NCBI GenBank assembly: GCA_017871115.1
Contig: JAFCIZ010000002.1
Location: 827,501 to 891,500, forward strand
DNA: 64,000 nt
DNA from: Cunninghamella blakesleeana
Lineage: Eukaryota > Mucoromycota > Mucoromycetes > Mucorales > Cunninghamellaceae
Direction: 5' to 3'
The notes below the pieces were generated by a model. It was not told the origin of the DNA and did no database searches. It saw only the letters and a list, made by a program, of their open reading frames with translations. Shown one piece after another: positions 13,000 through 27,186 of this stretch. Numbering within the stretch: position 1 is the stretch's first letter; every line of letters starts with the position of its first letter. A program made the translations under genes and the position numbers.

Positions 13000-15018
13000 T
13001 ATATTTTTCATTCATATTCACATCTATAATTTTTATTATTAATATCATAGTGTTCACAAGTTAAAAAATTTGGAGAACGGGATTTAGAAGAAGTAGCAAA
13101 AGAAATTAGTGGAATTGAATGCTTTCCTTCTTGGTATTCTGTTACAACTAAAATTGGGGTAATTTATTTGAAATATTAAAATAATTATAATAATATAATG
13201 AAGACGATGATTGTAATGGTAATAATAAATACAATTATAATTTTATCTCAAATAGGCAATTACAGTGCAACTACACGAGTCTAATTGTTTTGATTGTGAA
13301 ATGTACGCCGATGAAATTGGTGTATCCGAAGATTATCAATATCGTGAAGATCAAAGAGGTAATATAATCATATATATAAAATAAAGAATGTGATTCTTTT
13401 TTTCTTATACCAATACTTACATCTTACTCCTGCTGTTTTTATTATTTTTTGGTAAATAGTCAATTTAGGTAAATGGCTATTAACAAATCTATTCTCAACC
13501 TTCATCACCAACGAAGTAAAGCGACAAGAAGCTGAATATGGAAATGATTTGAAAAAAATTGATCACGGTATTAGTAATAATAAACTAAATAGAAATAGCA
13601 GCACTATATTATCAAAATTGGATAATACACCAACCATTCAAACGGATCGCCCTTTACCAACATCACCTCCAACTGCTCTTAAATTACCACTCACCGCTAT
13701 AACAACAAATCCTGAAAATTCTCCCTTCCACTCTAATACAACTGAAAACGAATCGTCTTCATCATCAACCGCTGATGGTTATAATTCTAGACCTATGACA
13801 GCTCCACCAACTACAGGAAGAACTTTTGATTACTTCTCCGGTTCACATCATCAGCAACCAACAACAACGCATCAAAATCAACCAGCATTACAAACACCTC
13901 CTCCAGCTGTCTTATCATCTTCACCAACAGTATCCAATAGTAATAATACTAATTTTATGAATAGATTAAAAAGCCTATCCGTCAAAGCAAAAATTGGTAA
14001 AAGTACGATGAATGATGACAAATCTGATGGATCAACGACTACTAGTGAAGAACAGAGCTCCTCTACTACAACCAATGGCGATGTAAGTACTATGGATTGA
14101 TAATACATGACATTTATGACATACATAAGTTACATTTAATATCTTTATATATTTTAATTTATTCATCTATCCTTATTATTATTATTATCATTTATTTACA
14201 GAATAACTCACATATTTCTCAAAATGGAATACAAAATGGCAAAGATGAATCATCGTTACATAATACGGACGAACAACAACACGAAAATGAAGACGAAATT
14301 GAACACTATACCCCACCTAATGTAAATGATTTCCCACCTTTAACTATCCCATCCTCTACATCTATTTATATTGCGGAAGAAAGTGCTGAAGCCTCAACAG
14401 GTATGGATCTATATCGTGGTGACTTTGGCTCTATTGGTGATGATTGTCAGCACGTTTTTAAGGCAGCACCATCTTGGTTATTATCATTTTTATTATATGT
14501 AAGTGTGTACATATTTTTTAAAAATATCAGTAAAAAAGAAAGAAGGACTAATTATCTTCATTATATAAAATTACTTTATTTTACTTTATAATTGAATAGA
14601 ATAAAATACCAAACAAAGAAATCGTGAAATTGACATTTGTTTTGAAACCACATGACAGCACAAAATTACCAGAATTACCTGGAGGGTAAGGATAGGATAT
14701 AGATAAATATGGAAAATGATTAATTTGTTTGTGTGAAAAAACTCTAATTTACTCTTATAACCACCTATATTTATTTATTATTTTAGACCAAACAATCGAT
14801 TATTAGCCAATCGAGTTTTACGTATAAGAAAGCTATTACAATATATTGTAGAAAAGATTGAAATCAATCCAGCACCTAGAATAGAAGATATAGAATTATT
14901 ATGTGGTGATACCAAACTAACTCCAACCATGACAATAGCATCAGTAAAACAATATATTTTAAAAACAAGTGGCGATGTGATACTATCTTATAAATATAAA
15001 CATGAAGGATCAACATAA
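10564..15018 (+). CDS. WDR48/UAF1-like WD40 deubiquitinase cofactor
   Basis: About 15 exons, which I read as starting near 10564, 10945, 11197, 11536, 11710, 11910, 12276, 12491, 12863, 13051, 13256, 13460, 14202, 14600 and 14788. The N-terminus ([10 protein letters not shown]) matches human WDR48. WD40 blades follow with conserved phrases: [89 protein letters not shown], then [13 protein letters not shown], mark the DUF3337 junction. The C-terminal half includes an Asn/Ser/Thr/Pro-rich insert (about 13,549-14,330) absent from animals. It ends in the SIM-containing ubiquitin-like (SLD) region, [14 protein letters not shown]48 (Bun107 in fission yeast, Duf1 in budding yeast) activates USP1/USP12/USP46-type deubiquitinases. 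Exon 3's donor near 11468 is the least certain boundary. Confidence 0.9.
12434..12486 (+). repeat. (TTA)n microsatellite in WDR48-like intron 7
   Basis: About 17 tandem TTA units immediately upstream of the acceptor of exon 8. The T-rich repeat may double as the polypyrimidine tract. Shorter (TA)n runs sit in neighbouring introns (for example 12,779-12,804 and 12,977-12,998). Confidence 0.9.
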
Positions 15019-15493
15019 AATAAATAATAATGAAAATAGGCTCTGCAGGTCAGAGGAAATTAAAGTTTGGAAAGGGAAGAGAAAAATAAGAAAAGGCAGA
15101 TGCAATATTAACAACATAGATTATAATTTATTTACTTTTTATTATTTAATAAATAAAAATAAAATAAAAACATGATCATGATTTTTGTTTTATCATTAAA
15201 AAAAAAATAGGTATATTATTATTATTATTAAAAAATAAAATTAAAAAAATAGTATTGAAATATAAACATAAGATTGGGTAAAAATAATGAATAAATAAAA
15301 TAAATAGGAATATGTATAATAATTAAAAGGAATACAGAAAAAAAAATGTGGCTAAGAATATATAAATATATAAAGGAATTAAAAAAAAAATGGGGAAAGA
15401 GGGAAAAAAAAAGCATGGTATGAATAGAGTTTTTTTTATGTATATATTTATATATATATAAAAATTATGGGGTAAAAAAAAAAAAAAAAGGAA
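15019..15493. other. Intergenic, convergent 3' ends
   Basis: About 475 bp of A-rich DNA between the convergent WDR48-like and RhoGEF genes. It has repeated AATAAA strings near 15,145-15,165 and 15,290-15,310 that could act as poly(A) signals. The minus-strand frame at 15228-15416 is a low-complexity shadow. Confidence 0.5.
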
Positions 15494-17475
15494 TTATTTC
15501 GAAAAACCTTTAATGGAAGCAACTACATTTTGCAAGTCTCGTAACCAGCTCAGCATATCATCCAAAGACTCGGCTTTAAAATGATATTGACGAGGAGGAC
15601 TTGTCCCAGAAGCATTTAATAAGGCCTCGATATCCTCGGAAAATTGATAGGTAGGATCACTTGAATCTTCAACAATAACAAAACTAGCATCCATTCTTTT
15701 CACAGTTTTAATGGTAGCACCTTTTAAATGGACTTTACTTTTAAATTGTAACACACCATCACCTGGTCTTGCGGTAATCAATTGATCACTTAATAAGAAA
15801 CAAATCCTTAAATCATGCTGCTTATTATTCCCTTCAATACTTCCTAATTTTCCACTTTTGATAATTTGTCTTGGCTGATCCATCATTAATGGGCATCCTT
15901 TTACTGTTAAACTCATATCCATTAATTGACTAATATTTTTACAAATAGCAATTCTATACAATAAAAAATACAAATAAAAAATACAAGTCAATTGAATTGT
16001 TTTCTTTTTTAAATAAAAAAAATAAAAAATAAAAAATGACTTTTATATATTTACCTTGATTTCAAACCAAGTTCAATTCTTTGTATTTTTAATTGTACTT
16101 TTTTTAATCTTGAAGCATCAGGGTGATTTGGATCAGTGAATTTAACAATATCTGATAATAATTGATGATATCTTGAAACAGTATATAAAGGAAGTTCTAA
16201 TAAGGAAAAAAGGTGTACCTGACCAATACCACCAGGGTTATTGACAACAGCTTCTGTGAATTTTCTTGCGTCTTTGCTTTTGCCTAGAATTTCTAAAATG
16301 GCCATCATTCTTGGATAATTTTCTAAATAAGAATCATATAGTGATAATTCTGATATCTATTAAAAATATTAATAATAATAATAATAATTTATGCATCATA
16401 TGAAACAGTAATGTATAAAATATTAAAAAAATAATAATTTTAATATTTATTTATTTAAAAAAAAAAAAAAAAAAAAAAGGTAGGTTAGTGATCAAATCAG
16501 GAAACTTACCTTTTTTTTTAAAAACCCTCGTTTTTTTTTTAATATATAATAATTACTTACCAAATCATTTATTAAGTCAGATAAAAATTGTGTTGGACCC
16601 CAAATTTGAAATCTAAGATATAAAGGGTAATAAAAAATCGTTATTTAATAAATAATAGTAATAAATATGTATTTTTACCATGATTCTATATTTTTTTTAT
16701 AATTTTTAATCTTAATTTTAATATATTTTTATACCTTTGAGTTAATTTTTCTAAAAAGTTTTCATGTAACTGATATAATTTTTCAATAGGGTTAAAAAGA
16801 TAGTTTACATCATTTACATTGACAGAAATATTAGAAGACAATGAGGTTCGATTTAATAAGAAGGGACGAATAGTAATAGATCCACTATTATTATTGTTGC
16901 TGCTGTTTGTATTATTAGTATTATTATTATTAAATTGATCAAAATGCATAATGATAGGCCGTTGAAAATATTGTATAGTAGCATGTAATCGATTAACGTA
17001 ATCTGATTCAGAATCAAATAATTGTTGTATTAATGCTTGTCTTTTACGATATTGCTTTTCATTTGTTTCTATAAAACAAAAAAAAAAAATTATATTTCCA
17101 AATTAATATTATTATTTTCACTCCCTCGCTTTTTTTTTTTTTTCCCACTCTCTTTCTCTCCTTTTTTATATTAATTATTTATTTATTTATTTTATATTTA
17201 CCGAAAGCATGGATATCTTCTAATCCAGCATCATGAGAAAAATAGTCATATAATTCATCAATCACGTCAATACTATGATGACTTTCTATATGATGGTGAG
17301 GTTGTTGTTGATGAAGATGTTGTGAAAGGTCTTCTTGGCTCTGGTAGGTACTAATAGTAGTGGTTTCACTAAGAGTTGTTATTTGTCCACTATGATTACT
17401 ATTCATGGACGACGCTGTTGAAATAGTCGTAGCTGCACTAGATATTGGTCGAGATGATTTTCTTCTAATAAACAT
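15494..17475 (-). CDS. Rho guanine nucleotide exchange factor, DH-PH
   Basis: Five exons: 17202-17475, 16735-17068, 16561-16612, 16055-16356 and 15494-15953. The N-terminal about 90 residues are Ser/Thr/Gln/His-rich. The DH (RhoGEF) domain starts with KRKQALIQQLFDSESDYVNRL, where the Glu/Ser-Asp-Tyr pattern matches CR1. It is interrupted by an Asn/Thr-rich insert of about 20 residues (about 16,860-16,940). Its CR3 helix is clear: LLELPLYTVSRYHQLLSDI, then FTDPNHPD. A PH domain follows (KSGKLGSIEG, LRICFLLSDQLITAR, YHFKAESLDDMLSWLRDLQ) and ends the protein. The enzyme would load GTP onto Rho, Rac or Cdc42 GTPases at the membrane for polarity control. There is no CH, BAR or PB1 domain, so it is neither Cdc24- nor Rom2-like in layout. 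Substrate cannot be predicted. Confidence 0.87.
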
Positions 17476-19337
17476 ATAAGAGAAGAGAAATAGTAATTAA
17501 AAAAAAAAAAATAGGAAAAGGAAAGAAAGAAAGAAGAAAGAGTAGTTTAAAAAAAGCTTTGAGAAGAAAAATTGAAAACGAGAATGAAAAAAAACCAAAA
17601 TAAAAAAAATAAAAATAAAAATATACTTTTTTTTAATTTATGATTTTCAAAAAAAAAAAAAGAGAGTTTTTTTTTGTAACTGTGTTACGTTTGTTTTGTA
17701 TACACACACACGCTCACTCATTCAATCTTTCTCCACGCTCGTGTAACCTATTTTAATAAGGGAAAATCACACTTTTTTTCAGGCACCAAAAAAAGAGGCA
17801 TCTCAGTCAGTCTCCCTTTTATAAAGAGCCGAAAATAATATGTCACTAACCCACATAACCATATATATACACTCACATTAATTATTTTTTATTATTTTAA
17901 TACAGAAACCCTAATAGGAGACCTTACAGAATGATTTACTTTCGCTTCATCCATCATTTTTGGTATAATATTAATAGTAAAAAATAGTAAAAAAAAGAAC
18001 TTTTTTTTAATTTTTTATTAACTTTCTATTTTCTATTTTTTAAAACTCAAAGAATGGATTATTTTCTTAGAGGTAGTACCATGTCAATTTGTTTATATAT
18101 ATAAACTGGGTTATATAAAATTGGGGTAGTTTATTTTTGCATAGTTTATTTTAGTTACTTGGTTTACGATTTTCGATAAAACTCCGCTTCGAGAATATAA
18201 TAAAAAAAAAAGAGATTTTATCGAAAAACATCCTTTTTTTTTTAATTTAAGGAGAATGATGATTTATATGAAATAGATTGAATATAAAAGAAAAAAAGTT
18301 TAATAATATTAAGATGATGATGATGAAGTGTATCTGTTTCATAATAATAATAATAATACAGATGAATAATCCAAGATCTTTTTTTTAGGCTGGTGAAACC
18401 ATGATTGAACTGTGCTTTTTTTTTTTGTTTTCTTTTTTTTCTTTGTGTGCCAATTTTAAAAATAAGTTTTTTTGGGTTTAATTGTTAAGAGGAACCAATA
18501 ACAAGAGTTTCATCGTTAAGGAGACAAATACATGTATATTTTTATATAGCAATTAAATAGTAAAAATCATCGATCGACATTTTTTTTAAAAAGAAATACA
18601 ATGAAAATACTTGAATAAAATAAAAAAAAAAAACATCATCAGGGTTTATATGCTTCTTTTTTAAAATATCTTTAAAAAAAAATAGGAAAATCAATATCGT
18701 GAGAGTTTTTTTTGTCAAATATCACTTTAAAAAAGAAAACTCGTCATCGTCATCAAATAAAGCGCTAATACTCTCTCTCTCTCTCGGGCCACTTCCTCGA
18801 TAACTTTAATCAAATAACAACTCAGATTATTGTCAAAATAAAAAAGGTGGCGTCCCTTATACAAAAAAGAGTGTTTCTTTTTTTAATCATTTTACTAAAT
18901 TTATCATTGTTTTTAAACAGATAATAAATCTTTCTTTTTTGGTATATCGTAAATGTATAAAAAGATTCCAAGAGTAACATAAATACAAATGTAAAAATTC
19001 CAAATTACATAAATATAATTTTTTAAAAAAAGCAATATCCAATTATAATAAAAAATCCGGTAACTCGTTAAAAAAAAAAAGAGAGAGAGAGAGAGAGAGA
19101 ATGATCCAATCAATCATTGATCATCATACTATTATCAACATTCATTTTTTTAAAAATCACTTTATATATTTTGTCTTCCCTTATATACATATGACATTTG
19201 TATTTCATATCATTTATTCATCATCATTGTATACAATAAAAAGCGGATCTATTATTGATTACAACTATCTTTTATTTATAAAATAGCTTCCTTTATTAAT
19301 CGCCACTATTAAATAATATAAACTAAAAGAATATACA

Positions 19338-19371
<34 letters not shown>

Positions 19372-20578
19372 CAATCAAATAGAAAGAAAAAAATAAAAGG
19401 GGTTGCCACCACTACCACCATAAAGTCAATGAGAGGGAAGGGAGACGAGTTTATCGAGGGAAAAAAAAAAAAAAAAAAAAGATGCAAATAATATTGTGAT
19501 TCATTAAGCAACATATTTACCATTACTATCTTTAGTATATTTTATTTTTTTCCCTTGCATTTCCTTCTTTTTACTTTTTCAGTAATGTTTTAAGATCACC
19601 TTTATTTATTATTGTTGTTGTTTCTAACGTTTTTATTGGTTTCCCTCTTTTTTAAAAAATAATGCGTATGCCCAACCTGTTTTTTTTTGGTTTTTTTTTT
19701 TCAATTATTATTATTATAGTGATCTATCTATAGCTTTTCCCTTTTTACCCGTCCGGATGACGTTTTGCTTCTTTTTGGGTTGATCAAACCTGGATTTATA
19801 TTTGTTTTATTTCCACCTAGATCCTTCTTATATATTGATTTGACTTTTATAGTAACGCTACAATTGCCATTTTAAAAAAAAAATACTTTTTATATTCTAT
19901 TAGGTGCTTTATTATACTTTTCTCTTTTTATGCATACATACATACATGCATGCATATATAAATCTATATAAATATATTTCGATTTCTTGGATTTAAAAAT
20001 AAAGATATATAATACGTGATTCATAAAACAGAACCTTTCTTTTATTGGTAAAAATGAAATAAAAGAAATAAGTCTTCAATTTGACCATTTTCAAAGACTG
20101 TCGATTTTAGATATAACTTTCATTAAGCTTTTGTTTATAAATTAGTCAGACACCTTGTTACTAAATTATATTGAGAGAAAGAGTGCATACATGATAAACT
20201 ACAACATCTTGCATGCACTAAATAATATTCATAAAACTGATACAAGATGGACTGTTTCAAGACATATATAATTTTATTTAGTTTTAAATATATTTATTAT
20301 TATATAAAATATTATTAGATATTAAGTAATATAATATAAGGGTATAGTAGATACTATTATATATATAAAAGTTAAAAGAGGAAAAATTAAAAGGGGAAGA
20401 TAAAAAAATTTAACTAATTTAAAGTTTAAAAAACAATACCCTTTCGAATTTTTTTATTAAACTATTGATTTTTTTTTCACTTGTTACTATTCTTTATTAT
20501 TTAATTTTTTTAAATTCATTTCCAATATATAGTACCTTATTATTATTATTATTATTGCCATTTACTGTTTAATAAATT
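17476..20578. other. Long non-coding stretch (3.1 kb)
   Basis: No gene recognised. The region holds poly-T and poly-A runs, a CT tract at about 18,773-18,785, a GA tract at about 19,080-19,099, (TA)n at 19,344-19,367 and tandem CATA/CATG tetranucleotides near 19,932-19,956. ORFs of 60-66 codons (18913-19113 minus, 19101-19286 plus, 19323-19523 minus) are Phe/Ile/Tyr-rich and look like chance frames. The segment nearest 17,476 is the likely RhoGEF promoter and that nearest 20,578 the promoter of the ASXH-like gene. Confidence 0.5.
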
Positions 20579-21295
20579 ATGCCACCTAAAAGATTACCAT
20601 CTGCACCAATTGATCCATTAGTACAAAGTTCAAAAAGTCCCATCACTCAAATAGAAGACATAAAGGTGAAATAAAACAAAACAAAACAAAGAACACGTCG
20701 TTATATCCAACTATAATTTTTATTTTATATCATTTTACATTATTTTTTCATCTCTTTCTCTTAGTGTTTTGTTAAAAACAAAATACAATTACTACCAGAA
20801 AAAGATCAAAAAGAACTTATTTCTTTACTACCAAACATCGATCAAAACAATGATACTTTATTGGATGCTCTTAAACAAAATAATATCTTTTGGGAGCATT
20901 TGGCTGAATGGCAGATCTTATTAGAACACAAAGAATTTGAAAAGAAACGTTTTGATTGGAATATAACTGAACTAAGCAGTCTCTCTTGGAAGGTGAAATA
21001 ATTAGTAAAAATATGAATAAATATATAGATAATAAAAATAAATAATCACGATCCTTCTTTTCTTGTATTTATTTATATTATTTAGGATGAAAATTTTGAA
21101 AATTATTGGGGTGAACGATTGGAAAAAGAAAAGGGAAAGGAAAAGGAAAAGGAAAAAGGAAAGGGAAAGAAACGAGGACGAAAGCCAACAAAACAAGGAA
21201 CAAATAAAAAAATATCAGTAATAAATGATCAAACGGATATTAGAAAATCAAAAAGAATAATTGCACCCACTTATACCGAATATGAAGACGAATAA
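20579..21295 (+). CDS. Small ASXH/DEUBAD-like domain protein
   Basis: Three exons (20579-20665, 20765-20992, 21086-21295) join in phase 0 into 175 residues. The start MPPKRLPSAP is the first ATG after a TTA repeat. Residues about 29-95 resemble the fungal ASX-homology domain: CFVKNKIQLLPEKDQKELIS, then LLPNIDQ, and later FWEHLAEWQILLEHKEFEKK. This alpha-helical fold is called DEUBAD in animal ASXL proteins, where it activates the BAP1 deubiquitinase. The C-terminal third is very basic: a KEKGKEKEK simple repeat, then KKRGRKP, an AT-hook-like core that suggests DNA binding. The end is RKSKRIIAPTYTEYEDE. A chromatin or deubiquitinase-cofactor role is inference from the domain; the family assignment by eye is moderate. 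Confidence 0.65.
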
Positions 21296-21641
21296 ATAAT
21301 TCTTAAATATATTTATGAAAATGGAAAAGGAACATATATATATATACATTTAAACACTCTATTATCGCGCCAACATGATTGATTAAAAAAAAAAATATAT
21401 GCATATATTTTATTGATGATTTGTTTGATTATAAAAATGAATAATAATGATAATAAAAAAAAAAACAAGATAAAAAAAGGTGCCTGCCTAATTTTAGCTT
21501 TTTAATAAAAATAATCTTGTTGGTTTATACAGAACATAAATGAAAGAAAGAATCTGGTGTATACTTGAGTTATCATTTGGTATCTTGAATATATATATAT
21601 ATATATATATCTTGTTTCTTCAATATTTATATAAAATATAT
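21296..21641. other. Intergenic, convergent 3' ends
   Basis: About 350 bp, A/T-rich, with a (TA)n run at about 21,589-21,611. No gene is visible. Confidence 0.5.
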
Positions 21642-21866
21642 TTATAAACCACCACAGCTACGGCTAACGTCAACTAAACCAAGACCATTGTTCAATTCTT
21701 TCCACTCTTGTTTACCAGATTTATCAGTACCTTGAGAAGTCATAATATGAGAATAAGCAAGGGCAGGTTGAGCAGTAGTACGAGCATAAGTAACATAACC
21801 AGCAGCCATCATGATAATAGGAGTCATTACTTTAGTAGTAGTAGTAGTAGCAGCAGCAGCAAACAT
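21642..21866 (-). CDS. Hypothetical small protein with one membrane segment
   Basis: Single-exon 74-aa frame. The N-terminus is MFAAAATTTTTK, encoded by GCT/ACT triplet runs, followed by a hydrophobic segment (VMTPIIMMAAGYVTYA, about residues 13-28). The C-terminal 45 residues are soluble and complex: AQPALAYSHIMTSQGTDKSG, KQEWKELNNGLGLVDVSRSC, GGL. Sequence complexity and codon use differ clearly from the surrounding low-complexity A/T frames, so I think it is real. I do not recognise the family. The Ala/Thr-rich start and single membrane span would suit a small mitochondrial or other organelle membrane protein, but that is only a guess. It has its own intergenic space on both sides. Confidence 0.6.
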   Translation of the reverse strand: MFAAAATTTTTKVMTPIIMMAAGYVTYARTTAQPALAYSHIMTSQGTDKSGKQEWKELNNGLGLVDVSRSCGGL

Positions 21867-22832
21867 TTTTCTTTAATAATAATTTATTTAGTTTTTAAAA
21901 TTGATTATAAAGAAAAAAGAAAAAAGAAAGAGAAATAAAAGAATTGGTTTATATTTATACTTTTTTTTTTTTATCAATCTTTTTCCTATCATTTTTAATA
22001 ATAAACTTGCTTTTTACAATCGGGATAAGCGGGACCTACGTATCTCTCTCTCTCTTTGACTAATAAAAGTATCATGACATCCTTATCAATCAATCAAAAA
22101 CTTGGCTGTAATTTCGGAGTAAAATGAAAAGGAAACACCTTTTTTTTTTTAACTATGACGTTATGCCTATAATCGGATCCTTAAATTACTGATTGGACTG
22201 AAAGATAAAATTAAATCATATTTCTTTCCTTTTCTCTCTCTTATTTTTATTAAACGATGATAGAAAAAAAATTATGATCTTATAAAAAACTTTAATTTCA
22301 TCATTTCTATTTATTTATTATACATATCGATTAGATTATATAGAAAAAAAAATAGGTTACGATCCAAATGTTTAAAGCTCAGGGTTTTATAATGTAATCA
22401 TTTTAGCATATAAGTTGTACAACATTTTTTATTTCTTTATTTGACATAATTATATAAAATTATACATATTTTGGAATAAAAAAAGTTTTTATAGTCGGAA
22501 ACTTCTGTGAATAACATGTGTTTTATTATAATTGTAGAAAATAAAAATAAAAATAAAAAAATTATCGTGATCATAATTTTTTTAAGCATATTCTCCTTTT
22601 ATTTCATATTGTTAAATGCTTAAAAAATATTTTCCTATAATGATCATATTTTAATATATAATGCTTGAAATATGTTCTAAAGAATCAATCAAATATTTTC
22701 CTACATATACCTACCTATTCATTCTCTTTAAAATGGATTCGCTTTGATTATTTTTTAATTTCAATCATCTTTTTCTTTTGATTTTTATTTAATTCTATTT
22801 CTAAAAGAATCTAAACTATACATACATACACT
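21867..22832. promoter_or_regulatory. Divergent intergenic region, probable bidirectional promoter
   Basis: Just under 1 kb between the divergently transcribed 74-aa gene and the Kre9-like gene. It contains CT-rich blocks (22,040-22,058 and 22,225-22,243), which in fungi often mark transcription starts, and TATAAA-like strings. No coding sequence was found. Individual sites cannot be assigned. Confidence 0.4.
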
Positions 22833-23950
22833 ATGGTAGCTTATTTATCATTTTTATTTGTTACCCTTGGTTTTACATCAATGTTGGTAAAGGCTGATAT
22901 GGCACCATCTTATCCAGAACCAGGAACCATTTGGCAAGAAGGGGAAGAATATGATATTGCCTGGGGTAAAACAAAACAAAAAAACAAAAAAAAAAATTAA
23001 AATAGTATAAAAGCTAGTAAAATATAATATTCATATATATATATATATACTCTTTTTTTTAAAAAAATAAAATAAAATAGAAAATGATAATAATGAACCA
23101 AATATGAATACAACATGGAATGATTTTCGTATTGGTAAGTATATATATATATATATTATTACGTATAAAGAAGTTAAAGGGACTTACAATTACTTGTTTA
23201 TATATAGATTTAATGACAGGTGATGATGATAATCAAGTTTTTATAACGACTATTGCCGATAATTTAACTGCTACAGATATGAAATATCATTATAAAGCTC
23301 CAACTGTTGAACCACATGCTCCAATTTATTTCTTAATGTTCACTAGTGGTAATCTAAAAAATATTATATATTTTTTATTACTAATAAAATAATAATCACA
23401 ATCATAAGATGAATTCTAATTTATATTTTTACTTCATATTTTTCTTTTCTCATATTTTAGCTACTGGTGAAAATGCTTGGACTACAAGATTTGCCATTGT
23501 TGGTCAAGATAAAAGACAAGATGTACCTGAAAATGCTGTCCAACCTAATGGTAAAAAAAAAGAGGGAAATAATAAAAATTAAATATTAACTATCCTTATA
23601 TTTTATTTTATATTATTTATTTTTTTAAATAAAAAGGTAACAAGATCCCATGGGGCGTTGGTAAAATAGTTGATGCTCCTATTGTACAATCAAATACTAC
23701 CAATACTACTAGTACTACTAATACTACTGCCGCATCCGTTAGTCCATTACCTTCAGCAAATCCTCAAGCTAGTGCTAATGGCTCAATGGTTGCTGCTGCT
23801 GCAACACCAATTCCTTCTTCAAATCCAAATAATACACCTTCTTCAATCAACATTCATAATTCAAAGGCTGAAAGTAATGCCGTTTCCATCAAATCTTTAT
23901 ATGCTATCCCTTTTATTATGACAGCATCTTTTGGAATACTTTTTATCTAA
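22833..23950 (+). CDS. Kre9/Knh1-like N-terminal domain, Ser/Thr-rich GPI-anchored protein
   Basis: Five exons: 22833-22965, 23081-23134, 23208-23348, 23461-23550 and 23637-23950. The first 21 residues form a signal peptide (MVAYLSFLFVTLGFTSMLVKA). The mature start contains the family's Ig-like fold signature, YPEPGTIWQEGEEYDIAWEN, then WNDFRIDLMTGDDDN, and later FTSATGENAWTTRFAIVG. About 80 residues of Thr/Asn/Ser/Ala-rich sequence follow, as for an O-mannosylated stalk. The C-terminus ends in a hydrophobic segment (SLYAIPFIMTASFGILFI) preceded by small residues, typical of a GPI signal. Such proteins sit at the cell surface or wall; Kre9/Knh1 relatives are linked to beta-1,6-glucan, but many family members have no proven function. 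Confidence 0.87.
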
Positions 23951-24255
23951 TTAAAAATGGATAAAATAGTAATTTTCTACTTATATTGTTAATAGCACCA
24001 TAATATATTTATTCATAATTTATAATTCTTTTCTCCTTTCTTGCTTTTTCTCCTTCTCCCCTTCCCCCTTAACCCCACTTAATTTAATATTTTTTTAATA
24101 TTTTATTCTATTTTATTTTTTTAATCTTGCTTATATATTTATATTTATTTATTTAAAATGACATGAATAATAAAATGAATTTTTCTCTTTTTAAAAAAAA
24201 AAGAAAGAAAGAAAAAGGGATGAAAATAATTAAAAAAACTATATTATAAATAACA
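23951..24255. other. Intergenic, convergent 3' ends
   Basis: About 305 bp between two convergent genes, A/T-rich with AATAAA near 24,168. Nothing else is seen. Confidence 0.5.
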
Positions 24256-26967
<2,712 letters not shown>

Positions 26968-27186
26968 TATTTAAGTTAAAAAAAGGTATATATTATTTAA
27001 TAAAAAAAAAATTGGAAGAAAAAGGAAAGAGAAGAAAAAAAACTATGTGACAGTTTTAAATTTTTTAAAAAATTTTTAAACACAATTTTTTTTTCTGCCG
27101 AACGAATTTTTTTTTTCCTTTTTCTTTTATATTTTCTTTTTCTTTTTTAAATAAACATATAAATATAAATATAAAATATATAAATT
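26968..27186. promoter_or_regulatory. Shared divergent promoter of RVB2 and MTR4-like genes
   Basis: Only 219 bp separate the two start codons. The interval has a poly-A/purine block on the RVB2 side and a poly-T/CT block (about 27,087-27,146) on the MTR4 side. Poly(dA:dT) tracts of this kind exclude nucleosomes in fungal promoters. No clear TATA box is seen. The compact arrangement suggests co-regulation, which is inference. Confidence 0.5.
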
